Of a stretch of DNA of 64,000 bases, positions 46,098 to 58,049 are shown in pieces. The translations under genes were made by a program, and so were the position numbers. Origin of the DNA: Elysia chlorotica (Eukaryota > Mollusca > Gastropoda > Plakobranchidae); contig RQTK01000215.1 in the NCBI GenBank assembly GCA_003991915.1, forward strand, positions 265,470 to 329,469. The letters run 5' to 3'. The notes under the pieces were generated by a model. That model did no database searches and was not told where the DNA came from. It saw only the letters and a list, made by a program, of their open reading frames with translations. Position 1 is the stretch's first letter. Every line of letters starts with the position of its first letter.

Positions 46098-48657
46098 TTA
46101 TTTGAATGAGGCCAGAAATTCTTTTTCCACAGCCTCTGCTATTTCATCATCAACTGAGCCAATAGAATCAGCCGAATTTGAGCTACAGCTCTCTTCTGGG
46201 TAAAGCGCACTAACATTTTTCTCTAACTCATTTTCTTCTATGTCTTCTTCTTCTTCTTCTGCATCAGACCTATCTTCATCCATCTTTGGATTGTCTTTTG
46301 CTTCTGGGGACTTAAATGACTTTTTCCTAAGCTTCCATCCTCGAGGAAATTCTCCTGACAGGCTCTCAGAATCAGAATCTGAATCATCCCCTGAACCCAG
46401 CACATTTTTTCTCATTCTTTTGTCTCTCTCATCATCTGTTTCATCTGAGCTGTTATCATCTTCTCCTTCAAGAAAGAGGTCCACTTCTTTGTCCATGGAC
46501 ACAAGTTCCTCATCAGAAAAAGAACAAATGGGATTTACTGTAGCCTCATCATTGGTGCTACTAACATCATCAGACTTAGATGCCACTGATGAGTCTGTGA
46601 CCTTTTGTTTCTTTACAGCTCCTTCCTGATTCCCATACTGACCTTCAAGACTTTTATCCTGTTCAGCTTGCTCTCTGTTTCCCTGCTTTCTTTTGCTTCC
46701 CCTCTTCTTAGCTAAAGAGTCTGTATCATCTGCATTACCTTCTACTTTTGAATTAGGGCTATGATTATGGAGGGGAAACAAACTTTCATCTACCCATTCC
46801 CATCGCTCACTGCAGGCCCATAACCAGTCGGCACTGACGATATGAAGTCCCTTCAATTTCAAGGCACTTTTATGTTTCCCTGTTCCAGCTTTGGCCGCCA
46901 CTAGGTGAGTAGTGATATCATTCCCGTTTTTTGTCTTGGAGACCACAATGTCTGTTTGAATAGAGGCACCGAGAGCAGTGGCTACAACATAGGCTCTGCT
47001 TTTTTCTAAGGGCATATTTAGTGGGACCATACCACTAAACACAACATGGGCACCTTTCAGAACTTTTTTGCGGACATAGGGTACAATGCTTTTCAGATCT
47101 GGTAATTCTGCTGAACCATTTTTCTGAGACTGCTCATACATGTCATAGAATGCAGTGTGAATGCGAGTCAGGATCTCCTCCAAGTGAAGCAGATAATCAT
47201 CAGTATCATCCCATTCTATTTCCTTTGGGGTTTCATCCACATTTTCTTTCATGGAAGCCATTTCCTTACTGCTTCCTCTCATAGAGTCTTTTCCGGAATT
47301 TTTTTCTTCATCCTCATTTGGCAGCAAGTTTGTCGTTTTGGTGACGTTTTCACTTTTTTGGGATGAGACCAGATTTGAATTTATTGAGTTAACCGTATCA
47401 GTGTTTGTCAGGGTAACTTTTTTATCAGTTCTGTCTTTGTCTACTTGCTTATCCATTTGATCATCACAGACTGCTTTAATACAATCTGTTAAAAGTTCTC
47501 CAGTATTAGATAGAGATTTTGAATCCTTTCTCAAAGGCTGTTCTTTTAAATCCTTTGGGCTTTCCTTTATGTCAATATGAAGTGCAAAATCCCCAGACAA
47601 TCTTGTTGAGGCTTCCCTTGTCTTTTCATCTGTTTTGATTGTATCAGCATCAGCAGCTGGCTCTTCTGTCATTGGAGATGGTGAATTCTCTTTACAGGGT
47701 TTATCTTTGGTTAAATGAACTTCCCTGTGTGTCAGTGGCTCATCATCATGTTCTTTTTTTGTTAATCCTGGAGGAGCATTAATGTCTGCAGTACCTTGAA
47801 AGAAACGATATGGCTTAACATGAACCAGGTTGGGGGCAAAATTCCAGACATCCTCTCTATCATCAATTATACAGACAGTCTTGTCACCACATGGAAAAAG
47901 AGCTCTGCAAGAAAATAAGATTGTACAATTGTTGTAATATCCATAAGGTAATTGTGAATAAAAATCAATAAATTTGAATGGCTCATTCATGCAATAATGA
48001 CTTAACTCTTTAAACCCGAGCGAGCAGTTAATGTGACAAGCAGCCGCAGCATGTGGCTGATAAACAGGCCAATTATAAATAGAAGCTACCAAGCTCGATA
48101 GTTTCTAATTACAATCGGTCTGTTTATGGGCCGCACACTATGACTGCTTGTCATACAGTGTGATTTTACTGGCCATTCGGATTTAAAGTTAAAGGAGTTA
48201 AGAAATTTCAAAACCCAATCATCTTTGAAGAGATCGAAAAATGCATTGAAAACCAGATAGCAAATTTTTTTTTTTTTGGATTAACATTTGCTGTGCCTTA
48301 AGTATTCCAATTTTTTTTCTTATAAATGCCATAAAAACAAACATTGATTATTTGATTCATTAGTTTACTAAGGAAAATTACAGTAACACTGAAATTCCAT
48401 AAAAAAGTTTGTTCAAGCATAATTATTTTAAAGCATGGCCAATAACTAGGCAATCAAGTCTATAATAGTTATGCAAAAAGAGTGAAGATATAAAACCCTT
48501 TGGTCTATGTTATGCAAATTGTTAGTTCCCAAACTACACTTGTTTAATAACAAATATAAAACTTCAGGCCCTAATTACATGATAGTGGAGATTTTGTCTA
48601 CTTGAAACAAGCAAAAAACATAATAGATTGATATTTTTATTTAAAACCTTGAAGCCC

Positions 48658-48707
<50 letters not shown>

Positions 48708-48709
48708 TC

Positions 48710-48755
<46 letters not shown>

Positions 48756-51700
48756 GGATTCAGAGGTGAACTCTCAAAGGAGCAAACAATGAAAATTTCA
48801 GAAGGCATAACTATGACGCAGACAAATGAAGGTGAAATCCATATGGGCTTACTTTAAGTTGGCAGTCTTAGACATAGCATCAAAGCACTCATCCCGGGAC
48901 AGAATGCGATGTGAGAAGTACTTTTCATCAGGGTCCAAAAATCGAGCAATAATATGGGCGTACATTCGCACTCCAAACGTACAGATGTGTAGCTCATACA
49001 TTTTGGATACAGCCTCTATAAAGCGCAGAGTGAAGGGTCGAAATCGAGTGTGATACCACATCTGATTCTTTCCATGCCACAGCTGGAAATGTTTAACATC
49101 CTGCGGAATGATAAACAAAACTAATCTTTTAAATTTAATAGTTGTAAGTGGAAACTGTATACATCAAAATATGCATCTGAACAAATTAAAAGAAAGTGCG
49201 ATTCATTTTTGTATGTCATTTTCTTTAATGAAGAAAAACGCAATAAAACACAACAGTCAAATACTTGAAAAATATTAAAATCAGTAAGTATTGCACAGAA
49301 TTTTAGATTATTCATTCTAAACTTATCCTCCCTGAAGAAAATAACAACTTTTCACTGTTTTTATGGAAAGAAAAATTTAAGACAAAGTGCCTTTACTTCT
49401 GTTTTTCTTTCCTTAGACAAGGGTGACACAGTTGTTATAGAAAAAAGAAAACTTTGACAATTCTTCAAGTTATATATATAAGTGTTGCACTTGATCCCAT
49501 GCCTTTCGTTGACCTTTTCACTCAACTACGAAGGTTTTGTTGAAGTGTTCTTAAACTATTTATAGAACGTTTTGTTTTAGCAATTTTTAAAACGAGAAGT
49601 AGCTGGTAAATATTATGAAAGAGCAATTACAGAATAGACACCAATCAATCATTATTTGATATCTCTGCACCACAATCTAATAAGAACTTTTTTTTTTATT
49701 GTTATTCAGCAATGTACACTAGTCTTATTCATATATATACCATTTGCAACTACTAATATAATGCTCCATCGATACAGCAGTTGGTCATGCTTTTATATAT
49801 ACACTATTTGAAGGTCTACCTCATGCAAAATATTTTTGATTACATCAGTGATGATAACGAGGAACAGTGAAAAAGAAGGAAATTTTCCAAAGACCCAACT
49901 TGAACCCCTAACAGCGATAAAAACGTTCACTTCTAGATCTAGTTCAAACAACACCAAGAGCAAAAATGAAACAATAATAACATTGCAAGATATTGCTGGT
50001 TTCAATAATGCACTTTTGAGGGAAGAGAAACAGTTTTATGGGCTTGTAATGTATGCGGCCCCATTTAATTAGGTGATAGATGGGTGCATTGCATTTGTTT
50101 CTTCAACTTTTGGGAATTGAAATTCATTCTTTATTGAAGAATAATTTTCTAATTTTAAGAGCTCCCTAAACAATACCTTAAAATTCATGATGAGATCTAG
50201 ATCTAGTTTTTAGACCTCCTCGTATGTAATGGCTGGGCCTAGACTTGATCTAGATCTAGTCGCACACTGTATGATTAGATCTAGATTAGCTCCTAGATTC
50301 TAAGACCTTTAAAACTGAGACTGAGCAACGGTCACAATCTACATCTAGACCTAAACCAAGAAGAACCCCCCCCCCCATAAATAATAGCTTTAATCTAGCT
50401 TAAGCTTCTAAATATATCTCGAAAATACATCTTGTTTGGATATCTAGAGAAGTTAAATATTAGGAAAAGTCAAGATGTGAAGACTGAAGAACTGAAGAAC
50501 ATATATGAAGGAAATCGCAAAACCATGTTATCAAATTAATTATTAAGAAAGGAAAAGGTATCTATATGATGATAATTACTGCCCATCTTTAATACACACA
50601 AATAAATAAAGAGCTGTATGGTGTATTCTAACAGTACAGTCAAATAAGTTATTTTCGGAAGGCTTAAGTCCCGAACAGGGAAGGGTGCAGAAGGCACTAA
50701 AATTATGCAGGGTCAAATTGTTAGGACTACGCATAATTTTGCTTAGATTTGACCCCATATAATTTTGCTTGGCTTCCGCGACCCTCCAAGCCTGACATGC
50801 ATTCATTAACTATGAACGCATGTCCAACTTAATTGCCAAATCTTACAATTTGACTGCATAATTTTGCTTCGCTTCCGTGACCCTCCTTGCTCGGAGGATA
50901 TAAGAGGAAAATATGGAGGAGGAGGAGAAAAAGACGCAGATTTCCGGGTAAGGTATCACTGTTGCGTGAGGTATATTATTTATTTTCAATCATATTCTTT
51001 TTCTCAATTTTATCCTTATACTCTGGTACTAAACTCCAAACATCAATCTCAATACCCACTATTGTCATTCTTCAAGTCTTTACGCTGTTTTCCAAATTGT
51101 AGTTTTCAAAGCATATATATTCTTCTTTAGCTGTATAACTTTTTTCCATATTTTGCACATGTAGAAAGCATTGTGGTGCCTCTCATATTCTCGTTGGATT
51201 TGTGACATATGCAAATTTCAGTGATAATAAGCCCTTTGATAAACAAATGGAAATCATACGAAATCAAGATTAAGAAAAACATTTATTAAAATTTCTTAAT
51301 ATGCACTCCTTTTGATTGTTTGAAAATAGTCAAAATAATGAAAGATGTTTTTAAACCCTGGAAATAGGCTACATCCTTGGCCTCAGCGATTTTTAATCAA
51401 GGAATATAAATCATATCATTAGAAAAATTACAGATGAAAAAAAAAAAGTATATACCTGGTGATTCCATTCCCATAATTGAGAGTAACTAATAACAATATC
51501 TTATGTTTATTTCAATTTAGAACTATACACAAAAGATACCTTTAAATTTGGTGGAATGTTATCATTGGTTGTGTGAATCAAAGTTTGATCTAGATCTACT
51601 AGAAGAACAAGCTTCCTTTGTCTCAATAGACGACTTTCATCTTCTTTGCCAATCTCCAGAGCTTGCTGAAAGGTTAAAAAAACAAAAAACAAAGTTTATA

Positions 51701-54700
51701 AAACCACCAAAAAATATAAAAATCCATTATTTTAAAATCAAAGATAGTTGACATTTCATTTCATGACCACATTACAATGGAAATCATTCCAGTTTAAAAC
51801 AACAGCATGAAAAAATGTGTCCTGACCAATGAGGGGGTTTGGCAAGTTACATAACATATGCAGTGAAAACCAAAAAAAAATATAAAAAAATGAGCCTGAC
51901 ACTGAATTCTGCAACAGGAAAGGTTATATATTTTCTCTTCGACTCTATTAGAATTTGATTTCTTTAATTGATTCTCTTAATTTGAACCTAGCATTATACA
52001 TTACAAAAGTGTTATCTGTAGGCGGCATTCAATGCTTATTGCTGCACAAGACATGCCTTAAGAAGATGTTTGGGGGGGGGGGGGGTTGGTTGGTTGGTTT
52101 AACGTCCAACAGCAGCACTATATAGGCTTTATTGTGGACGGACCCCAAGACAGATGTCTGACAATTTTATGTGCTGCCACACACGAGACAGGGCAGGGAT
52201 ACCATGACTCCTGTCTCAGACAGTCACATGCCTTAAGAAGACATTGGTTGTGAGAAGGTTGCTATAGAAAGAAAACAATAGAAAATCTCTAATTAATGCA
52301 ATTTTTTCAAATAAGGTAAGCAGCTGTATATATCTTTTTGCCACTTAAAAAATTTGAAAACCTCTCAATTCAAAGGTTTGATCCAATCCCACTGTAGATT
52401 AACAAGGCAGAGAGGAAAGTTTACGCCGCCTGGCTTACCTCTTGGCTAACAATAAGCTCAGGAATGCTGTGTACCATTGCCACACTTGCGGAGATTGATG
52501 TTTTTCTGTCCCCAGGTAGGCCCAAATTTCTGTCACCAAAAATAAATATGTCACCACCAAATCTGTTTCCACCTCTTCAAGTATTAGTTTGCACCATAAA
52601 TAATTCAGTAGAACTGTTGTTGCCAGCTCACTTTAGTACATGTATATGACTCTCCAATAGTTTAGTAAAAAAAGAAACTCTGAAAGTCTGAAAATAATTT
52701 TTTTTCTAAACTTTTTTGTTTTGTTAAAAAAAACAACATGACATACTAATCTTTATCAAGTCTATTATGTTCTTAATTGAAACCTAAGTCTTAACCTAAA
52801 GTCTTTAAAAAACTGTCGGTTTCGTATTTACGTAACATGAATACAGAATTAGAAAGAAGAATAATCCCATGTAATTAGCCTACCCCCTCATACTTCAACT
52901 CTTGAAATATTCTTGATTAAGGTCTCTTTACAGAAATTAGATAAATATTAAGAACAAAAACTCTTGCTTTTTCAAAGAAAAAGTAAAAACCTGCTATAAA
53001 TGTAATTATTGATGGAAAAGGAGTGGAACAAGTTCAAAGTTTTGTATATTTAGGCCAACTAATAACAGAAGATGGAAAAAAATGATACAGAAATTAAGAA
53101 AAGGATTGAAATGGCAAAAACAAATTTTTCAAAACTAAAGCAGGAGTGGATCTCAACTGACACTTGCACACACATCACAGAAGAGAAGAACTTGAAACAC
53201 CAGATCAACCAGGTACAGGGCATAGAGGAAAAACACACACTACAAGCTCGATACTGGGAGAAGAATAGAGAGGTGAAAAAAAGTGCCAGGACAGACAAAA
53301 GAAATTACACAGAGGAACTGACAACAAATGCAGAGGCTGCAGAAAGTCCAAGAAATATGAAGAGACTATGAAATCACCAGGACTCTCTCGCGGAGGAACA
53401 GAAACCCCAGCCATCCCTTCAAAGACAAGAATGGAAACTTGATACCTGGCAAAGAAGAAAAGAGGACAGGGTGGGCGGAGCACTTCAAGGAAACACTCAA
53501 CAGACCTGCCCCACTGGCCCCACCAGATATCCCACCACCAACTGAGCTCCTTGACATCAACACCAACCCTCCAAGCGGGGCAGAGATCGCCAAAGCCATT
53601 AAGTCTCTCAAATCAGGAAAGGCAGAAGGTCCAGACAGCATACCACCTGAGGCTCTTAAGGCTGACATACAGACCTCAACTGACATGCTGCACCCACTTC
53701 TATGCAAGATCTGGGAACGACAGCAATTTCCAGAAGACTATCTTGGACAAGAGACTCCGAGATGAACAGGCAAGCTTCCGATAAGACTGTATGTGCACAG
53801 ACCACATAGCTACCATGCTCATCATCATCAAACAGTCACTGGAGTTGCAGCACTTGTAGACTTTCAAAAAGCATTTGACAGCGTCAATCGAGATGTCATC
53901 TGGAGACTGATGTACCACTATGGCTCTCCACCAAAGTTCGTCACCATAATTCAACAACTTTATAAACATACCACTTGTCAAGTCATCCACAATGGTAAAC
54001 TAACGGAACCCTTCTACGTAAAGACTGAAAGAGAGAAATATTAAATATTACAGACATGTAAGAAGTCACAGTACATTGTAGAAGAAGATTGTAGAGGGTA
54101 TGGTGGAAGGTAAGAGGGGTAGAGGAAGGAGGCGGATAAACTGGGTCAAGAATGTGGAGGACTCGACTGGAATGAAAATCAACGAGTGTTGCAAGATTGC
54201 ACTTAAACGAGAAAGATGGAAGACCATGGTATCCAACCTCTGGAAATAGAGGGAACTCTGACTGACTGACTGAAGGTCTCTTAAAGTAAACTCATTTATG
54301 TGAAAAATTTAGGCATTTCATAATTTTATACCTTCTATTAAAAACTCTTCTTCGATATACATGAATGTCTATGGGTTTTTTTCTTTCTTAAAAATTCTTT
54401 AGAAATCAATATAAACACACACACACACATATCCACCAATTAAAAAATAAATTAACTTATTTATACCTTAAATTGAAGTATATTTGTTCATTAAATTTAA
54501 AAGAAAAAAGGGTGATTTTTTCCTTTCCAGTTCGTATAGCTTCTCTTTGGTTTTAGAATTAAAATTATGCTTACTCTCTTAGGTCCATTCCACACTCAGC
54601 ACACATGTCTTTCATAATGGTTGGGTGAGAGCAAGTCTTATCATCAGTAGAACGCATAATTAGTAGCACATCTCTGCAAAATGGAAAAACAAATAATTGT

Positions 54701-56186
54701 AAAGTTTAGAATAGACAAATGTTTTAAAATGCATTGTTATTGATCTGAAACATCACGTTAATGTTTAATAAAATATCTATAAAACGGTTGAGTCTATGTA
54801 ACGCAATATATATAAATGTGTTTCTGACCAATTAATGTACAGAAATTCTGTGTATCGACATAACATTTTATGTAACCCTCATGGTGAGGAGCAGTCTACC
54901 TGAATGGACAGATAGCCGGTCAGGGAATAGCACTGGTGCCTGGTTGTGTAAAATTGAAGTAGAGCAGTATTGTTCACCTGGTATTATATATATTATCAAT
55001 ATTTTTCAAGTTGTAAGTACGTAAAACTATATATTTCTATTGCGCTGAAAAGTTAGTTGATTTCACTATACCTTGTTTGTTTTCGCTTTTTCATAATCTT
55101 TAATACCTTTGTGTGTTGGAATAAGAGAGAAACTATTTACAGCTTTGTTTCCTGTAGGTAAACACAATTAAACTAACTTTAAATAGCTGTGGCTGCAATG
55201 TGTTTCAGTTCAAAACCTTTCTTACATAAAACGATATTCCTCATGTTTGTCCCCTGACTAAAAGGTTCATGGACGTAGCACTTTTGTAGCTCCAATTTAA
55301 AGTTCTACAATACAAAAATGGAAACACCAGCTGAGGATTGAACATCAGCCATCTCACTCTCAAACCCAAGGCAAAAATATTAGACTGTGGTACCTCTTAG
55401 TAATATATTGCTAAAATGTAATTTTCAAATCAATATCATGTCCCAAAGTTTTCCAAAATTGATGGATGGAAATAGGAAAAACAAAGGAGGGGGGGGGGGG
55501 TCGAGGGGATACTCCCTTCTCTCCAGTACTGAGCACTGACGACAGCTATCTTTACACCCCTAATGACCCAAAGTTTATTAGATCTTCATCCTATGCTTTT
55601 CTACAAAAATCTCACAACAGGTGTCCGTGTCCATTTTAGGACACATGCATGATCATAAACTGCCAATTGTTTTCATCTCCCCTTCACCCAGAACTGATCA
55701 GAGGCCCAACTTCCTTAGCGCAACAAAGGTTGGTCTTCTAAAATAATAAAATAGCTCAAAGACTCCCCGTTCGAACAATGTAGCGGTATCAATACCCACA
55801 GATACCCTCAAATGGTCAGTAACATCGAACAATAATCTTGTAACAAGCAAACATACCAAGAAACCAGACCTCACACCTCGTCATAAGATTGATGGAGCAG
55901 GAAAGACCAGAAAAGTCGCACATTTTCATTGGTCAACTTTTCAGCAAAATAGAATTAAAATATACTTCTATGAACTTAAAACTGCTAGAAATAAAACAAA
56001 TGTCGACGATATCAGCCCAACACTGAGAGGATCAGTTGACTAGGTTGACTATAGGCCTACTGCGACACATACTCCATTTTTTCACACAGTCACCCGTCCA
56101 TGTCCGCTCCAAACTGGTCATCTGGCCGTTCAGGCGGACTGCTCAGCACAGCAGAGGTAAAGTTTACAATGACACAGAAAGAGAGA

Positions 56187-56269
<83 letters not shown>

Positions 56270-56967
56270 TGTTATTCCTACACCGCTCCAACTGTACCTA
56301 AACATTTATAACACTCTAACACTTAGTGCGGGTCAGATGGCACTCTAGCTAAGCTGTCTATACAGCTATCCATGGCTAACACTGGCTAACCGGTATTAGA
56401 CAAACTGCACTATAGACTTACGAACACAAGTGCCATCCACGAGCTGTGCTTTAACTCCAAACTAACACTACAACTTATACTAAACACTTACCCTCGAGGA
56501 ACACTTTGTTGGGCAGATACAAGTAGATGGACAAATACAAAGGTTGTAACACAAATTTCCCGAAGGTCAGAGAAGGCCGTCTGGTTCAACTTTTCCCGAA
56601 GGTCAGAGAAGGCCGTCTGGTTCAACTTCACTTCAAAAACTGACTAAGTAAGTAAGTTAATGTCACTTGTAACCTAGTTACCTTTGCACTTGATGAACAC
56701 ACCAAAAGACACAAACAGAGTTGTTGTTGAGTTGGTTTAACGTCCAACATCAGCAGGTTTTATATAGGTAGTTCTATATAGGCTGTATTGTGGACGGGCC
56801 CCAAGACTAACGTCTATATAGGCTGTATTGTGGACGGACCCCAAGACTAACGTCTGACAATTTTATGTGCTGCTACACACGAGACAGGGTGGGGATGCCA
56901 ATCGCCAGGGTTCGAACCCGGACCTTTTGCGTCTAAAGCCGATTCTCTACTCCAGGACCACAGGAAC

Positions 56968-57000
<33 letters not shown>

Positions 57001-57041
57001 AAGAGAGAGAGAGAGAGAGAAGAAGAAGAAGAAGAAGAAGA

Positions 57042-57099
<58 letters not shown>

Positions 57100-57454
57100 G
57101 TTAAAACTTCCATTGGTAAGGCTTCGAAGTGTGAAGATCAAGCACCTTCAGCCCTATTACATTTTTAAAAAAAATTGAAATCTCTACCGCTAACCGACCT
57201 CAGATCTAGATTATAAAATATAAATACATTTAGACCTACCCTTTTTTGGCTTCATTTCCTTCTGTGACAGGTATATCCGCTACAACTCCAGCGCGAGTGG
57301 CCTTAAGTTTTTTAATCTCCGTCGTGGCACCTCCTTCAAGTTCACTATAGAGAGCCAATACTGTTCCCTTAAAAATGTGACTTTCTTTTCTAACTTTCCA
57401 TTTGACAATTTTCACGTTGTTTGGAGCTTGAATGCTGTCACTTGCTGCCGCCAT
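46098..57454 (-). CDS. CTDP1: CTDP1/FCP1, RNA polymerase II CTD phosphatase, 6 coding exons, 853 aa
   Basis: CTDP1 dephosphorylates the Pol II C-terminal domain, with TFIIF, so polymerase can be recycled. Exons in gene order: 57454-57240, 54673-54575, 52505-52439, 51665-51540, 49100-48853, 47904-46098. They total 2562 nt, in phase with GT-AG introns. Domains: an N-terminal biotinyl/lipoyl-like domain with the CSHPTIMKDMCAECGMDL signature; catalytic VLLVDLDQTLIHTT with Asp151/Asp153; HTRFRPFTLRFIEAVSKMYE, then HRILSRDEC. These are followed by ALFPCGDKTVCIIDDREDVW, a BRCT domain about 532-629 ending WLWACSERWEW, and an acidic Ser/Glu/Asp-rich C-terminus as in the TFIIF-binding tail. Human CTDP1 has 961 residues, so length is usual. 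Most of the protein (over 600 residues) lies in one last exon. The start MAAAS sits in AACAATGGC, a good context. Confidence 0.96.
48001..48202. mobile_element. MITE-like element in CTDP1 intron 5
   Basis: Left end CTTAACTCTTTAAACCCGAG, right end in complement CTTAACTCCTTTAACTTTAA. These give terminal inverted repeats of about 14 bp with one mismatch. The 202 bp between ends have no coding capacity. Target duplication is not clear. The left end is shared with 30391. Confidence 0.7.
48661..48751. repeat. (GA)n microsatellite in CTDP1 intron 5
   Basis: About 45 GA units with a short interruption (AAAGAGAGTCAGAAA). Confidence 0.95.
52072..52235 (-). mobile_element. Truncated SINE in CTDP1 intron 3
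   Basis: After a G11-13 run, GGTTTAACGTCCAACAGCAG through GATACCATGACTCCTGTCTC matches the tail half of the 31608 SINE closely. The tRNA head is missing. Confidence 0.8.
52985..54260 (+). mobile_element. Scrambled LINE fragments in CTDP1 intron 2
   Basis: Three pieces of a non-LTR retrotransposon pol. About 52995-53150 reads GKGVEQVQSFVYLGQLITED and KRIEMAKTNF, normally near the RT end. About 53220-53750 reads WAEHFKETLNRPAPLAPPDI, then EIAKAIKSLKSGKAEGPDSI and PPEALKAD, normally before the RT. About 53840-54020 reads VDFQKAFDSVNRDVIWRLMY, an RT core motif. About 54095-54250 reads GRGRRRINWVKNVEDSTGM, then RERWKTMVSNLWK with a stop, the usual C-terminus. Order is rearranged and the YADD region is missing, so it is dead. 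It lies antisense to CTDP1. Confidence 0.85.
54890..55700 (+). mobile_element. Dispersed repeat family, copy C (in CTDP1 intron 1)
   Basis: Shares TAAAACTATATATTTCTATT and GCGCTGA, CTTTGTTTCCTGTAGGTAAACA, TTAAATAGCTGTGGCTGCAA and the tRNA-like segment near 55330-55400 with copy A. It is truncated compared with A and B and more diverged. Confidence 0.65.
56172..56267. repeat. (GA)n/(TG)n compound microsatellite
   Basis: GA runs alternate with GTGTGTGT blocks in a partly repeated arrangement. Confidence 0.95.
56557..56629. repeat. 36-bp tandem duplication in CTDP1 intron 1
   Basis: CCCGAAGGTCAGAGAAGGCC followed by GTCTGGTTCAACTT occurs twice, 36 bp apart, with no visible mismatch. Confidence 0.9.
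56729..56972 (-). mobile_element. tRNA-derived SINE with internal duplication
   Basis: Minus-strand copy with a good B-box complement (GGGTTCGAACCCGGACC) and head near 56965. TCTATATAGGCTGTATTGTG plus GACGGRCCCCAAGACTAACG is tandemly duplicated (about 56773 and 56813), which is unique to this copy. Confidence 0.85.
56968..57095. repeat. (GA)n and (GAA)n microsatellite at SINE head
   Basis: GA dinucleotides with a central GAA block (57020-57044), adjacent to the SINE. The proximity suggests insertion at or expansion from the element's edge. Confidence 0.95.
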
Positions 57455-57631
57455 TGTTATTGTATAGATATCATTTTGAACTTCCAGTTAAAAAGAGCTA
57501 AATCGAAATGAAAGAGGCTATTAGGCATTGTAGAACTGCATAGCCTGCATAGAATTGACGATTAGCCTACATATATCCTATGTGGTCATAATATGCAAAT
57601 TTTTTTAGAATGGGTGGGGTATGTAGCTCTC

Positions 57632-57944
57632 CAAAATTATCTGATGTGGAATCAAGAGCGCATTACTGAAGAGTACATCCACTCCGTTGCTAAAGACCCT
57701 AGCGCATACACGTTGGTACAACATTATAATGTTTAATCTAATTAATTCAATAAAAATGAAACATCGAATATATTTTAATAATCTATCATTGTGACATTTC
57801 TACCATGCCACTCAGCGACAGAGCAGTACTTGGTCCTTTTTCGCGTGTACCAATATACATTGAGATTATCTTGGCTTAACGAGCTCATAAATGATATATC
57901 GCGGTCTTACCGTTCTGAATTTGCAATGACGCCGTGTAAGATTC

Positions 57945-57975
<31 letters not shown>

Positions 57976-58034
57976 AAAAACAAAATTATCTGATGTGAAA
58001 TCAAGAACGCATTACTAAAGAGTACCCCCCACCC
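57632..58034. repeat. Pair of ~52-bp direct repeats 350 bp apart
   Basis: CAAAATTATCTGATGTGGAA and what follows to GAGTAC at 57632-57684 recurs at 57981-58025 with a few substitutions. The C20-A15 tract lies directly before the second copy. It may be a diverged duplication upstream of CTDP1. Confidence 0.8.
57946..57980. repeat. C20-A15 composite homopolymer
   Basis: A C run passes into an A run with no separator, as at 42253-42281 and, in complement, 10258-10284. Confidence 0.9.
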
Positions 58035-58049
58035 TTTAAAAAAAATGAA

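Noticed and set aside
46240-46629. 129-residue plus-strand Ser-rich frame
   Set aside because: It is the antisense shadow of the acidic CTDP1 tail.
56090-57141. Ser/Leu and Arg/Glu repeat open frames over GA microsatellites
   Set aside because: They are direct translations of (GA)n and (GAA)n repeats.
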